A program made the position numbers and the translations under genes. A stretch of DNA of 64,000 bases, from contig JAKZAN010000001.1 in assembly GCA_023053545.1 (NCBI GenBank), positions 7,708,565 through 7,772,564 on the forward strand. The letters run 5' to 3'. Positions 27,701 through 38,700 of the stretch are shown here, piece after piece. The DNA comes from Lepidurus packardi. Taxonomy: Eukaryota; Arthropoda; Branchiopoda; Notostraca; Triopsidae. The notes beneath the pieces are model-generated. The model did no database searches. It had not been told where the DNA came from and saw only the letters and a list, made by a program, of their open reading frames with translations. Within the stretch, counting starts at the first letter, position 1; every line of letters begins with the position of its first letter.

Positions 27701-28291
27701 TGTGCAGAAAGGGGCGCTTTTAAAATGACCTTTGACATTGAGTAGCCTTCGCTTTTTGGACAGATGTTTTTGTCATCGGGTCACGTCCCCGACCGGAAGG
27801 TGCGGCATGGAGGAAAATGCCACAGTGGTTTTTGTATCGTTCACCTAATTGCTATTCCGTGTCATTAGTAAAACGCTATACCGGATTTTGTCTGTGTCCA
27901 TAAAGCGAAAACCTTTCAACGGGCCATTTACGAAAAAATAAGCCTAAACTAGTAGAACGTTTATGATCCTTTTGTATCAGATACCTAATTGAAAAGCTAA
28001 TTATTTTTCCGTTCCCTATCTACTGGTTTCCATCTTCCTTAGGTTTATTGAAAGCGCAGTCGTTCTATCTAACGGATTTTATTGACGATTTCTTTTGTTT
28101 TATTGTGGCAGGTGTACTGGGTGGGTCCCATCGTGGGCGGTGCTGTAGCTGCCCTGTTATACCAACGGGCTTTCACCGCGCCGAGCCATAAGCGAGAGCC
28201 TGACGAGGAAGAACCAGATTATCCTTATCGTTATCGGGCTGCAAACGAAAAAGAGAAGGAAGTAATAGCGGACAGGACCACGTCAATCTGA
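24743..28291 (+). CDS. Aquaporin, downstream tandem copy, with readthrough-prone stop
   Basis: Five exons, 24743-24955, 26421-26564, 26909-27118, 27459-27539 and 28112-28291; 275 residues. An acceptor lies four bases before the ATG, so a leader intron is likely. Six helices with [13 protein letters not shown] (NPA 1) and [18 protein letters not shown] (NPA 2, then filter Arg) mark it as an aquaporin; HINPAVT and NPARS are of the classical water-channel type. At the helix 5 filter position, where water-specific aquaporins have His (GHLLAI in AQP1), this protein reads TTQILAI, with no His. The hydrophilic tail is rich in Glu, Tyr and Arg ([15 protein letters not shown]). The stop is UGA followed by CUA, with an open frame beyond. 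Introns 1 and 4 are long (1.47 kb and 0.57 kb). Confidence 0.93.
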
Positions 28292-28426
28292 CTAAAAGCG
28301 GACCCTAAGAACAGTCTCCAGCAGATGCAGCAGCAATCCGAAGATCATTCGTATTTTTCCTATAATGATTTGAACCATTACCACGCTCTGTACAATATTA
28401 CCGCGCCCAAGGAAGAACCGATTTAA
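28292..28426 (+). other. In-frame extension after the aquaporin UGA-CUA stop
   Basis: Directly after TGA (28289-28291) the same frame stays open for 44 codons to a TAA at 28424-28426. The first codons are CTA AAA GCG, so the stop context is UGA CUA A. The encoded peptide is hydrophilic: LKADPKNSLQQMQQQSEDHS, then YFSYNDLNHYHALYN, ending PKEEPI. Readthrough would give a protein of 320 residues. Mammalian AQP4 makes a longer form (AQP4ex) by readthrough at UGA CUA G. That this happens here is inference; the open frame and the hexanucleotide are seen directly. Confidence 0.6.
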
Positions 28427-29014
28427 CGACGTTTATAAACTAAGAAGGACAGCCATACCTGGTTTTTTTACTCTCTGTCGTTTCTCTCTTTGTTCTGACA
28501 CATAAATGAACTGGTCATATAAAAAAACTCCGTGTAAATGAACTCTTCCCTGTGCATGAATACTGTATAACCAAAGTGATTCCCTTTGCTATTACAATAC
28601 TCAATCTCTTGCGAGTATGCCCTGTAGCAAATGGCACGGATCTCTTTGCTGTAACAAAGAAAACCTGCTCTTCTTGCGCGTTTTTGCAGTGGAATTGTAA
28701 TGCTCTTCATGCTTCTCAAGTTCTTGACGTTTAACTTAATTTTTACCTCCCCGGATCGGCGTGTTTCGTTTCCTAGAGTTTCAGTCTTTTCAGATTCCTT
28801 TGCTGTGCCCTTGGCCTTATGTTAAATAGATAAAGGTATCACGGACTCATTTTAAATTTCTTTGTTGCTGTTTTTCTGGGAAAAAAAAGTGTTTAGTCGA
28901 AAAAAGCTTCCTCAACGATTTTTGTGTTTCAGATCCGTTACAGTGCATAGTCAAAATACTGATGACTAGTGGTTCTGGTAAAGCGAAGTTATACATCACT
29001 TTTTATTTTCCTTG

Positions 29015-29020
29015 AATAAA
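29015..29020 (+). terminator. Candidate poly(A) signal of the downstream aquaporin
   Basis: AATAAA followed by a T-rich stretch about 725 bp after the UGA stop; the nearest canonical signal downstream. Confidence 0.4.
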
Positions 29021-29379
29021 GTTTAGTCTTTATCTTATTACTATCAGCATTCAAGATTGTAGATTGAGCAGCTTTGGTAATCTGATATCTATGCATTAAA
29101 ATCAAATCAATATGGCGTCCGTTTCCGGAGAAAACAGATTTGGAGAAACGTATGAATATTTTATGTTCTATTTAATGAGGTTAGAAGGAATATTGGGTAC
29201 AGGTGTGATCAAAATCACACCACCGGAATATAGTTTCGAAATTATTTTTCACCTTTTCCGTGAAAGGATCCGAATTTGTATTCCTAAAGCCTACACAGTG
29301 AGACTTCGCAGCTCGTAGTTATATACGTGTCGTTGTCGGGGAGGTTGTTGTCTTTTTCCGGCGTGGCCCTTGTGCGTGA

Positions 29380-29581
29380 ATGACATCTGGAGCTGAAAGG
29401 TTGGACGCACTTTATGTGGGAAATCAACAGGTGGACGGTGCAGCCTTAAAACGGTATACGGTAAGCATTACAAGATAATCTATATACACTAACGGGGTTT
29501 TCTCTTTAGTGGTCACTTCATTTGAGAGCCGGCGAACGTCAAACGTTGATTTTAAAGTTACTTGTTATTTACTTAACTTAG
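29380..29581 (+). other. Possible spliced upstream ORF / leader exon of the FKBP14-type gene
   Basis: ATG at 29380 opens 27 codons (MTSGAERLDALYVGNQQVDG, then AALKRYT) up to a good donor GTAAGC at 29461. The acceptor CTCTTTAG ends at 29509 and the frame continues 23 codons to TAG at 29579-29581, 29 bases before the FKBP ATG. This could be a 5' leader carrying an upstream ORF that tempers FKBP translation, or a separate small protein; I recognise no family. Confidence 0.3.
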
Positions 29582-29610
29582 TTCCACGAACAACTTTTAA
29601 GATTGTAGAG

Positions 29611-30891
29611 ATGGCATCATTATGTTTGCGATTAGCTTTTTTGGTGGTAGCAATTCTCTGCGTTTTTGCTGAAGAAGACGAGCTTAAAATTGAAGTTGTA
29701 TCAGTACCTGTTGATTGTGAAGCTAAGACCAAAGCCCAAGATATCCTGTCTATGCACTATACTGGGACACTTGTAGATGGAACCAAGTTTGATTCCAGGT
29801 AATCTTATCTCGTACTAAATCCGTTATTAATCTTCCGTTGCCTTAACATGCTATTGTACAATTTTTGCAGTCTTGACCGCAACCAACCCTTCCAATTCCA
29901 GCTTGGCGCAGGTCAAGTCATACAAGGATGGGAAAAAGGCTTGCAAGACATGTGTGTTGGCGAGAAGAGGAAGCTGGTTATTCCCCCTTCCTTGGGTTAT
30001 GGTGATCGTGGAGCTGGCGAAGTCATTCCCGCTGGAGCTACTTTACTTTTTGACGTAGAACTTGTCGCCATCAACCAAGCACCTCCTCCAGTCAACGTTT
30101 TCAAGCAAATTGACTCAGATGCTGACCAGCAATTATCCCGAGAGGAAGTAATGAGCCATTCTTTCTATAATTGACTAATAATAATAACGTGAAGTGCAAG
30201 ATAATAATACTTAGCTTGTATTTTTTTAATTGTGGTACCATGTTGTTTAGCGTATGTAAGCGCTTTGGGGAGACAAGGCTATGGCTTTTGGGCGTCAATG
30301 TTTGTTTCCGTCTTTCCCCATAGGTGGTTGCTTATTTGGCCCAGCATTTACCAGGCGGCGAAGAAGCTAAAGAACCTGGTCAAGATCCCCATAAGGTGAC
30401 TGAAGAAATCTTTCAGCACGAAGATCGTGATCGGGACGGTTTTATATCCTTTGAAGAATTCTCGGGTCCCAAACACGACGAACTCTAATGCAAACGTAAA
30501 GTGCAAGTTAAGGGAGGGTGTAATTCTAGTACGGTAATGATGCTATTCAAATGTCGCTTTTATATATATGGTACAAAGCATTTGTTTGGTGTTAGCGGCC
30601 ACATTGCAATCGTGCATGCTAGCTCAACTTTTTTTTCTATTATTATTCGCATGGACTATTTGAACTGTGAAGTTTATTATCCAGGAATTTAGTAACGCAT
30701 TCTTGGTACAGGTGCTTGGGTATCTTGAAGCGTCTCTGGAACGTATGAAGGAACAGGACCCCGAAAAGGCTGCGACTCTTGCTGTGGACTATCAGAAAGT
30801 ATTAACAGAGATTTTCAACAACGAAGATAAAGATCAAGACGGTATAATTTCGTACGAAGAATTCTCGGGTCCAAAACGTGACGAACTTTAA
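29611..30891 (+). CDS. FKBP14: FKBP14-type ER peptidyl-prolyl isomerase with two alternative last exons
   Basis: Shared exons 29611-29798 and 29871-30147 (155 codons) join either 30324-30488 or 30712-30891, giving 209 or 214 residues. A signal peptide ([17 protein letters not shown]) is followed by one FKBP domain: [68 protein letters not shown]. Two EF-hands follow; the first ([12 protein letters not shown]) ends at the shared splice site and the second lies in each alternative exon. The end is HDEL or RDEL, ER-retrieval signals. The enzyme catalyses proline isomerisation in the ER lumen, notably in collagen folding. The upstream in-frame extension lacks a signal-like start, so the ATG at 29611 was chosen. 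Confidence 0.93.
30324..30488 (+). CDS. FKBP14: FKBP14 alternative last exon a (HDEL)
   Basis: Acceptor CCCCATAG, phase 0, 54 codons plus TAA. Encodes a helix ([20 protein letters not shown]), the EF-hand loop [12 protein letters not shown] and the terminus SGPKHDEL. Confidence 0.88.
   Translation: MVAYLAQHLPGGEEAKEPGQDPHKVTEEIFQHEDRDRDGFISFEEFSGPKHDEL
30712..30891 (+). CDS. FKBP14: FKBP14 alternative last exon b (RDEL)
   Basis: Acceptor TTGGTACAG, phase 0, 59 codons plus TAA. Encodes a different, more charged helix ([20 protein letters not shown]...), the EF-hand loop [12 protein letters not shown] and the terminus [15 protein letters not shown]-x-DEL is shared with exon a, showing origin by exon duplication. 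Confidence 0.88.
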   Translation: MLGYLEASLERMKEQDPEKAATLAVDYQKVLTEIFNNEDKDQDGIISYEEFSGPKRDEL

Positions 30892-32667
30892 GTATCCGAT
30901 CCAGCTCTTCCTCCAACAGTGACCATATAAAATTTATCAAACCAAATAACGCCGATTTTTTCATTACTTTACATGTTTAAAAGAAAAGGTGGAACTTGAG
31001 CGAAATTTTGTTTAGAAAAAGGGACAAGGGTTTATCGTATGCTGTTGTAGGCGAAATCCGACCCGGCGCTGTATGGTTTATTTATTTAGCTAAGCCCGGA
31101 GTCTTAGTTAATTGGTCGTATCGCGTTGCTCTTCATAGTTTGGCTGTGAGTGAACGCATGATTTTATACTGACCGCCTCGAATTGCAATATCCTAACCTA
31201 TTTTGATAAACTCTTCGCTGTAAATGAAAGGTTGCGGCATAAACGAAACCTTTTGAAAATTGTTACGTTTATATGCGTACACAATTTTCCAGGTGGTGTT
31301 CTCTTCTCCGGCTCATTTCAGTTTGACAAATTCGAATGTCTCAACAGGTGGTGTCTAGGTTCGTCCTTCGGCCGCGTTTTTTTTAGATAATATTTTTACT
31401 TTCTTTTTTTGTCATCCCGTTATTGTTCAGTAGACACCTTTATGATAAGCGGGAGGGCTATTATCTTGTGGTATCGTGCATTCAAAGCCCCCTCCAAAGT
31501 TCGCCCACTGTATCCTACTCCTTGCTCTTCTCCTTCTGTGAGCTCCGAATACGCTCGGTTCCGGTGAGGTGGAGTTCATCTGGTCATGGGTGGATGACCC
31601 GCTTGAGGACAAAATTCCACTGCTCAGGTAACTCAGCCCAATGCAAGACGTTTGCCCGAGGCAGGTGTCATGGCTCAGGGCGGGTTTTCCACATTGTGTC
31701 CAGAAAAAGAACGCTTTTTAAGTTACATTTATTATAGTTCAAGCTTAGGTTGGACGCGTTTTGCATGTTTTGCCCTAAACCGAGGAAAAGGCAAAAGAAA
31801 GAAGCCTTCCAGCATCGCTAAAGGTGATGACTTTTCTTTGGACACAGAAAAAAAATAAACTGGGATTCTTCTATTAAGATAGGATGCTTGGATCTGGGAT
31901 GACACACACATGCTTCATATAAGATTTGGCCAGACCCCATGCAAAGGTTGATACGCACATGGCTTCTTGTTTACAAACTGTCAACTCATTTGCATAAAAA
32001 GGTTCGTAGCGATCTCTGGCTGGCTGCCGACTTGCGATTCGCGTTGGCAGAGCTTTCGACATTGTTGAAACTTGGAATGTCGGTAACACAGTTGTTCGTT
32101 ATTACAAGTTCCGCAATTGTCTTGCCTAATAGGTTTGGTTTAGTCGCGGATTTATGGAAGGTTTTTCTCTGGGTGTGAAGTTTTTGGATGTGGCCATGTC
32201 ACCGCACTTGCCTCGCGGGGTTCACTCGACGGAGAGCAGACCGCACCGCCTCGAGACGTTCTCCGGCTGCCCTGGGAAGAAGAAGGTTTGCGGGGGAAAA
32301 GGAAGAGAGGAGGAGAAGAAGGGGGGGAAAAAACCGAGTTCGCGTTATGTGTGAGGGTGGTAGCTCCTTCGTCGTTGCCTTCAGCCTGATGAGACGGTTT
32401 TCTCATTCTTTGGAAGAATTTGGAGCAAGTAGGACGTTTGACATTGGGAAGTTTCAGAAAAGAGTTAATTTATTTTTTCGTGACGAGTTCTCTTTAACGT
32501 GTTCGGGGTTCACCATGCCTGCATACATTACTCTTGATTACCTTTTGGAAGTGTGAACCGTACGCGAGTTTAAATAAATTTTAAATTCACTTGCTGTGCA
32601 TAGTGGTGAACGTGTTTTTCATTGTTTTGCCGGGCTTGAGTTTTTCAAGTCTCTTAGAGACGCCATT
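30892..32667 (+). promoter_or_regulatory. Egfr: Intergenic: FKBP14 3' end and Egfr distal promoter region
   Basis: No coding exon seen. The stretch 32180-32340 is GC- and purine-rich, unlike its surroundings, and lies 330-490 bp before the distal Egfr ATG; it is the likely promoter or leader. Open frames of up to 120 codons here have no family resemblance. Confidence 0.4.
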
Positions 32668-32773
32668 ATGGCGTCTTGGGCTTGTTTTTGTGCGTTCCAT
32701 CTCTTTTGGATTACTTTACTAGTATCAACAAATGGACCCATCGTGGACGCTGCTACCGTCATCGAAGAACGAG
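32668..32773 (+). CDS. Egfr: Egfr distal alternative first exon (type II-like)
   Basis: 106 nt, phase 1, donor GAG-GTAAGA. Encodes a signal peptide of 35 residues, [20 protein letters not shown] then [15 protein letters not shown]. Its last base G joins TT of the common exon to make Val: V-CIGTNG. Drosophila Egfr type II likewise joins its short signal exon with Val (KVCIGT). Confidence 0.75.
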
Positions 32774-35700
32774 GTAAGATCCCCCTTCGTTCGTTCGGAT
32801 CATTTGCATATTCCTGACCCAAGCACGCTTTCGGCACGATCTTCCATTTGGCACCACCTTTTCGCATTCTCGCATTCATGATTCATGATTGAAGTCTTCG
32901 GGTGCTAGCTCCCAGTCATTATCTCAATCTGGGCAAAGGAACCAACTTAGATACAAGGATACAGCTTATCACATTGCAACCTTTACAATCTGATAAACAG
33001 ACAATAAGCCCCTCATACCCTAATTTTCCCAGGACGAAAGAACGAAAGAAAAAAAGATGTTACTCATAAAGGAACCCAAACTTTCGCGCGAACAAATCTA
33101 TTTTTGCACCGAGACCTTACTCCTACATTATCGAGGAGAATAATACATAAAAAGGAAAATAAACAAATAAAAGGAATAATAAAAAAAGAAAACATATTTA
33201 AAAGTCTGTGTCCATAGCCGTGCGTCTTTGTTTTCTTTTACCTCTGTCTTCGCCATTTTATAATAATGTTCTCATTGACATTAGCCCGGTTTGGTTTGCT
33301 TTCCCATGCCCAAGTTTTTCCCAAGCATTCCCAGGGACACCCGGGCACTGGACCACGTCCGTAATACACATCAGACATCACATACCCAAACCACCACGGC
33401 ACACCAATTACACTTATTACTTACCCTTGCCACTTTATTACTTCCCTTCCATTTCACCCCTTTTTCTTTGAAGACTCCCGAAAATGTCTACATACACACT
33501 ATTCTGACTCAGTGAGAGTTACAAACAATTTTTCCCCCTTGGATTCCGGATTACCGAGGTTTGGTACCCTGGACGCACTACACAGCTTAAAGAGTCTTTT
33601 CCTTTCTGTCACTTTTCCTTTTTTCCCAATCAGCCTCCCAAATTTCCACTCGACAAGCCACAAAAGGTGTCAGTGCTCGTAATCTTGTCCAAGTGTTCCG
33701 ATAAGACTCTTCTGCTCTCCTCGGTCGTCGACGTTGTTACACAACAATGCGCGGCAATCCGGTAATCCCCTAAACACAAGTAGGAAAAACACGTGCCTTT
33801 TATACATAACTTTTACCCAAAAAGGCCCTTCAGGACGCCTAATGCCGTGTACCGGAGTGCCGATCACGTTCTTCATCCACGGTCATGACATTGTTGAAAT
33901 CTTCATGAGATTTTTAAGGGGGTGGACGTTCTAGCTCGAACGCTCTTGACTTTGGAGCCGACACATGAACATGATGGATTAGAGATATGGCATCTTATCG
34001 TATCCAACATGCAATGTTGGACATGGCGGACTGGGTTGAAGCGAGAACTGAGAACTAACCTCGTTCACATTGTTAGTGGATTTTCTCTATGCCAGCCAAG
34101 TGTACAGTCTATGAGAGCAGCCCAGGAAACTTGAGAAGTTTTCCGTGCCAGAGAAAAGGGACCCCCCCTTCGGTGGTATATAGTGGTTGAGCATTTGGGG
34201 GGCTGGGATGTTTTCAAGTTAGACAAGAGCACCTTTTGCTTATCGGTGCGGTGACGAGAAAAATTCAAGCTTCTTTGGGTCTTTTGGGGTCCTTTTGAGT
34301 TTCCCAAAAGCCAGTCTCGCTTTTGCCTTTTAGAACGACATTCGGGCCTGCGAATGCGAGACGAAGGGGCAAACGGCTGTCTTTTGTGCAGAATCAGCCA
34401 GTCAGAAAGGAAACTGACATGGAGATGAATCGCATTTCCCGCATTGCAGGTTATCAGATTCCTCAGAGTCTGAATATATACGTGCCCACCACCCCCCTCC
34501 TCGGTTTTCTTTGGCAAGCGGATCCATCGGACCAAAAGACTGTGACTCTGGAGTCAACACTAATTCTATCTCTTTCTGGCAGCATAGCATCTTTGCATAC
34601 GATTAATTGAATGCCACCATGTGCCTTCCAAGAATGCAAAAAACGATTAAGGAAATCCTGCTATAAACTGACGACTATCGGGACTTTTTAATGCAGAGAA
34701 TGTCAAAGTCGATAGGGGTTATGTAAATTAATCTTGATTAGCCATTTCCCGTCAGTTTAACACATTAGCATACGTATATAGTGACGAGGATGTTTGGATA
34801 AAATCCCTACATGTTCTTTTTATCTGCTTAACTGCAAAGTTCGTCACCAAGAACTCGGGGCGAGGATAGAGAGGGGGTAATGGTGTAAATACAGTAGGTT
34901 TCGCTTATTGTGATCACGTTTGTCAAGTGAATATCGATTCTATTAAGCGGAGATGATACTAACCGAAAATCGGAAATATGTACCAAAGAAACCAGTATCA
35001 TCCACCTTTTGAAATTTTTGTACACGTTTCCTTTTTGTAGATTCACTACGCTCACTGTTTATTTCGTAACAATTTTTCAAGAATTTTGAGATGACTGAGG
35101 AATTTCTAACTTAACGGCCGCATCTCTTTATCGCAAATTTTTTAAATTTAACTTGTCATAAGTTTCCATGAGCCACAACTTCTCTTTTCAATTTAATTCA
35201 ACTCTTCTCTTGTTCGTCGCCATTTTTATGGAACCACACGTCTAAAACACAACTAACACTGCGCCTTTGAAGTCTACTCCTACACTTAGGGAAAATTAGA
35301 AGGGATATCGTGTTGAGAACCCTACCTGTCAATTAAAGGAACTGGTCATTCAATTGAACAGCCTTCTCATTTAATTGACTGGGGAGTTTAGAAGGGATTT
35401 CGCCCTGAGCTTAGTAGTAGGCTTGAAATGACAGGATTGCTGAAAACGGCGTAAAAGCAATGTCATTGGTCAATATGCAAAGCCCATGTAGCAGTAACTA
35501 CTGTAGTTTCGTTACTGCATGTGTGAACATTCTTTTGAAATTGATTCTAATAGTCGAACGTTTGATTCTGATAACCGATTAAAATGCTATGAATTGTATC
35601 ATTTGGAATCGGTATTTTAAATTTGATTCCGTAAAGCGGCTGATTTTAATAACCAATGATGAATAAGCGGCATCTTCTGTACGTATGAATAGATTTAATG

Positions 35701-38700
35701 AAATTTCAAAAATGAATTTGAAGAATTTTGGTGTTTCGTGTTATAAGGGAACATAGGAGTATGTACTGTAAAGTAGTGCAGATATGTTTACTTCAGGTCG
35801 GGTTTTTCTATTATCTACCTGGAGCATGTAGAGCTAACACCGGGAGCACGCAGAGGAGCACAGTTGTTTTCCTAGTAAAATAAATCCCAGAGGCCGAGGT
35901 GAGGGGTATTATTGAGCTTCTAGTCCAGTATCCAAAGCTTGCCAACCAACGGCAGAACTCTAAGGCCCTTACTTCCGGCGCCCGGCGTCGCAGGTCAAAG
36001 GTTGCAGCGCACCTGGGAGCTTCTCACGCCTCACGAACTTTTACCCCTCAAGACAGACCTGTTCGTTTCTTGGTAACCGTATTTTCACGTTGCCCATCGG
36101 TCGTCACTCGCACATATGGTAGATACACATACAGGTTTTGGTAAAGGCAATTTTTTTTTTGTAAATGGTACCGTTTCTCACGCCAAGAAAAGCTGTCGAA
36201 AGCATCCGAAAGTGTCTTTGCGGAGTTCTGAGCTAACGGAACGGAAGTAACTCTATGAAGGAAGGGGACACATTTAAAAAGCGTTTTAAAGAGAAACTGG
36301 ATACGGTTGTATTCATTCATAAAAAGCAGCTTTGCATGTGTGAAGCGTTTTGAGAGGAAATCAGAAGATGAAGGTGACACTGCGGAAGCACAGAAGCTGG
36401 CAAAAGAGCGGAAGTCCCATCGTCGCGATGCTCTTATCCCAAGTGGGATGAGATAGATTCCCCTGAAAGACGAAAAAGCGCCGAGTCTGTCATCGTAGTT
36501 GCTTTTTAGTGAACCGGAAACCGGATAACATCTTGAGGACTTGGATAGCGAGTGCTCCACAATCCCCTCTTTCAGCTTTAATTGACGTCTTTAAGATGTT
36601 TTTTATATGGTGCCTATAGGACTTATACCTATGAGCCCCTCATGGTAAAGGAGAGGCGCAACAGACAAACATGCATGGAGACCCCGAATGAGAAAACCAG
36701 AAGGGCAGGGAAGGAAAATGGGGGCATCTTTTCGTTGGTAATCATGACTGCCGTGGCTCCGTGAGACTTGGAAATCGTTTTTACCTGCGTTTTGGTTTTG
36801 GGCTCTTTTGGTGCGGCGACGTCGACAGCAACAGGAAGGAGGCGGGTCTCTGAGTCTTCGAGAAGGTGGAAATTGCCACTTCATGCTCTCTAGGTGTATA
36901 ATTGAAACTTTCATGTGAAGTTTTTCTTTTTAATGTCTGCAAGTTCCTGGCGATCAGTTAAGAAATCTTGAAGAACAAAAGTGACAGTACACTGGGACAT
37001 CATTGCATAATTTCTTAATGCTTGATAGGAGAAGAAGGTCGTTGTTGCGTTAGCACAGCACATAACATGCATTTTAGAAAGACTTTACCCCATTAGCTTG
37101 AGACGTTAGTGGAAGGCTTGAAAGCGAAGAAAAGCATTTTCCCACAGCTCCTCGTATGTCGCCCAGCTGACACAAGATCTTTTTTGCCACTTGCACCCAA
37201 GCTAAGGGGGGAAAAGATATGTGTTTCTTCAACCGCCATCTGCCTAAACTACTAGTCGTTCGGTGTATATGTTCCCCCCCCCCCCCTTTCTTGTAAAGTG
37301 TTCCTTTTTTTCTATCCTTGGAAGAAGAGATTTATTTCGGACTTTTACAAGACGTGAAATAGGAATACACAAACTAATTAATAATGCCTGGTAGGCGGGG
37401 CTTACTGAGCCAAGTCAAAAAGAGGGGTTAGTTGCAAGTTTCACCATTGGAGTTGGAGAGTATATGAGAGAGGATATTCTTTTGTTAGGCATTTAAAAGA
37501 GGGAGAAAAAGTCCAGAGAACAGTTGAAGAAGGTGAGGGGGAAACAAGACAGTTCCTTTGGAGTTCATTGTTGGCGGGAAGCACTATTGTTCCTTTTCAG
37601 CCTGACAAACCCTCATGGTTTCAGGGATGGATTTCTTTACAATTCACGGGGTACTCTTGTCCACCTGTGGTGTCTTATAAGCCCCCCAAGCTAGAAGTGA
37701 AGGATAATTCAAATAGTTGATAGGATGAAAAAAAATCGCACTTTGCCCCGGACGTCTTGTTTCGAAATATCCACGTGTGGAGAACAAAATGGCGAATGCT
37801 TTTGCATGCGCGTTGCAGGCGCGCCAGCAGATGGCGTTGAGAGCCTGAGAAAACGGTTAATTTCATATGCGCGACGGTTGGCGTGTCGCTTTAGTTTTGT
37901 TTCAAACTAGCGCTGGCTGTTTAGCCGTTATGCAAATGAGCCCTTAAATGTGCATCATAATGAAGGTATTTTGGTTGGAAAAAGAAGTCCTACTCACTCA
38001 CTCAACCTTTCTCTTCATTTCCTGTCCTTTACTTTAACTTGCTTTTCACGTCCAGAACTCACGCTCATGCTGGCCCCAGGCCTTTTCGTACCAACAGTTC
38101 TTTTTTGGACGATGATTACGTTGATGATAAGCAGTTCTCTCTCTTTCTTTCTCTCTCTGTCCCTCTGAGCTTTCAAAAGCAAGTTGGTTTTTTATGACGC
38201 TATATATATGCATATTACTACCCTTTATGAAACACCTGTCGTTGGGATGCAAGTACTAAACCAACTTTTTATGCGTGCAAATCTGAAGAAAAAGGAAAAG
38301 GCCGCAATTCTAATTCCCTGAACCAGAAGTTCCCTTTTTTATGACTCACAAAGGTTAAAAGTAAGGGGGGAGCCCAGATTGGAGAAACAGAAGTGTCGGA
38401 AAGATTTGTATGCCACGTAACCTCCCATCACTTCTTGACAAAAATGGGGGCTGGAAGGTATCCTTGTTTAAGAAATTTCGCTTTTCTGCGTTCGAGCTTA
38501 AGGTTGAAAACCAAAAACGACACGACAGAAAAGCCCTTTTGAGTTGTTCTCGTTAGAACCCACTCTTCCAGCACATTCCGAGGTCCGCGGGACGCCCTTG
38601 CCTCATTTGCCTCTTATACATTGAACACCAAAACGGTGATTTGACCGGGATCCGGGGGTGCAATCCTCAACTTCCCAAGTCTTCTATCAGTCTGACGCTC

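Noticed and set aside
34065..34535. 156-codon minus-strand open frame in the Egfr intron
   Set aside because: Low-complexity, Ser/Lys/Pro-rich with no domain or gene signals.
36048..36560. 170-codon minus-strand open frame in the Egfr intron
   Set aside because: Longest unexplained frame, but no domain, no start context, no splice or poly(A) signals around it, and its composition looks like chance in moderately GC-rich DNA.
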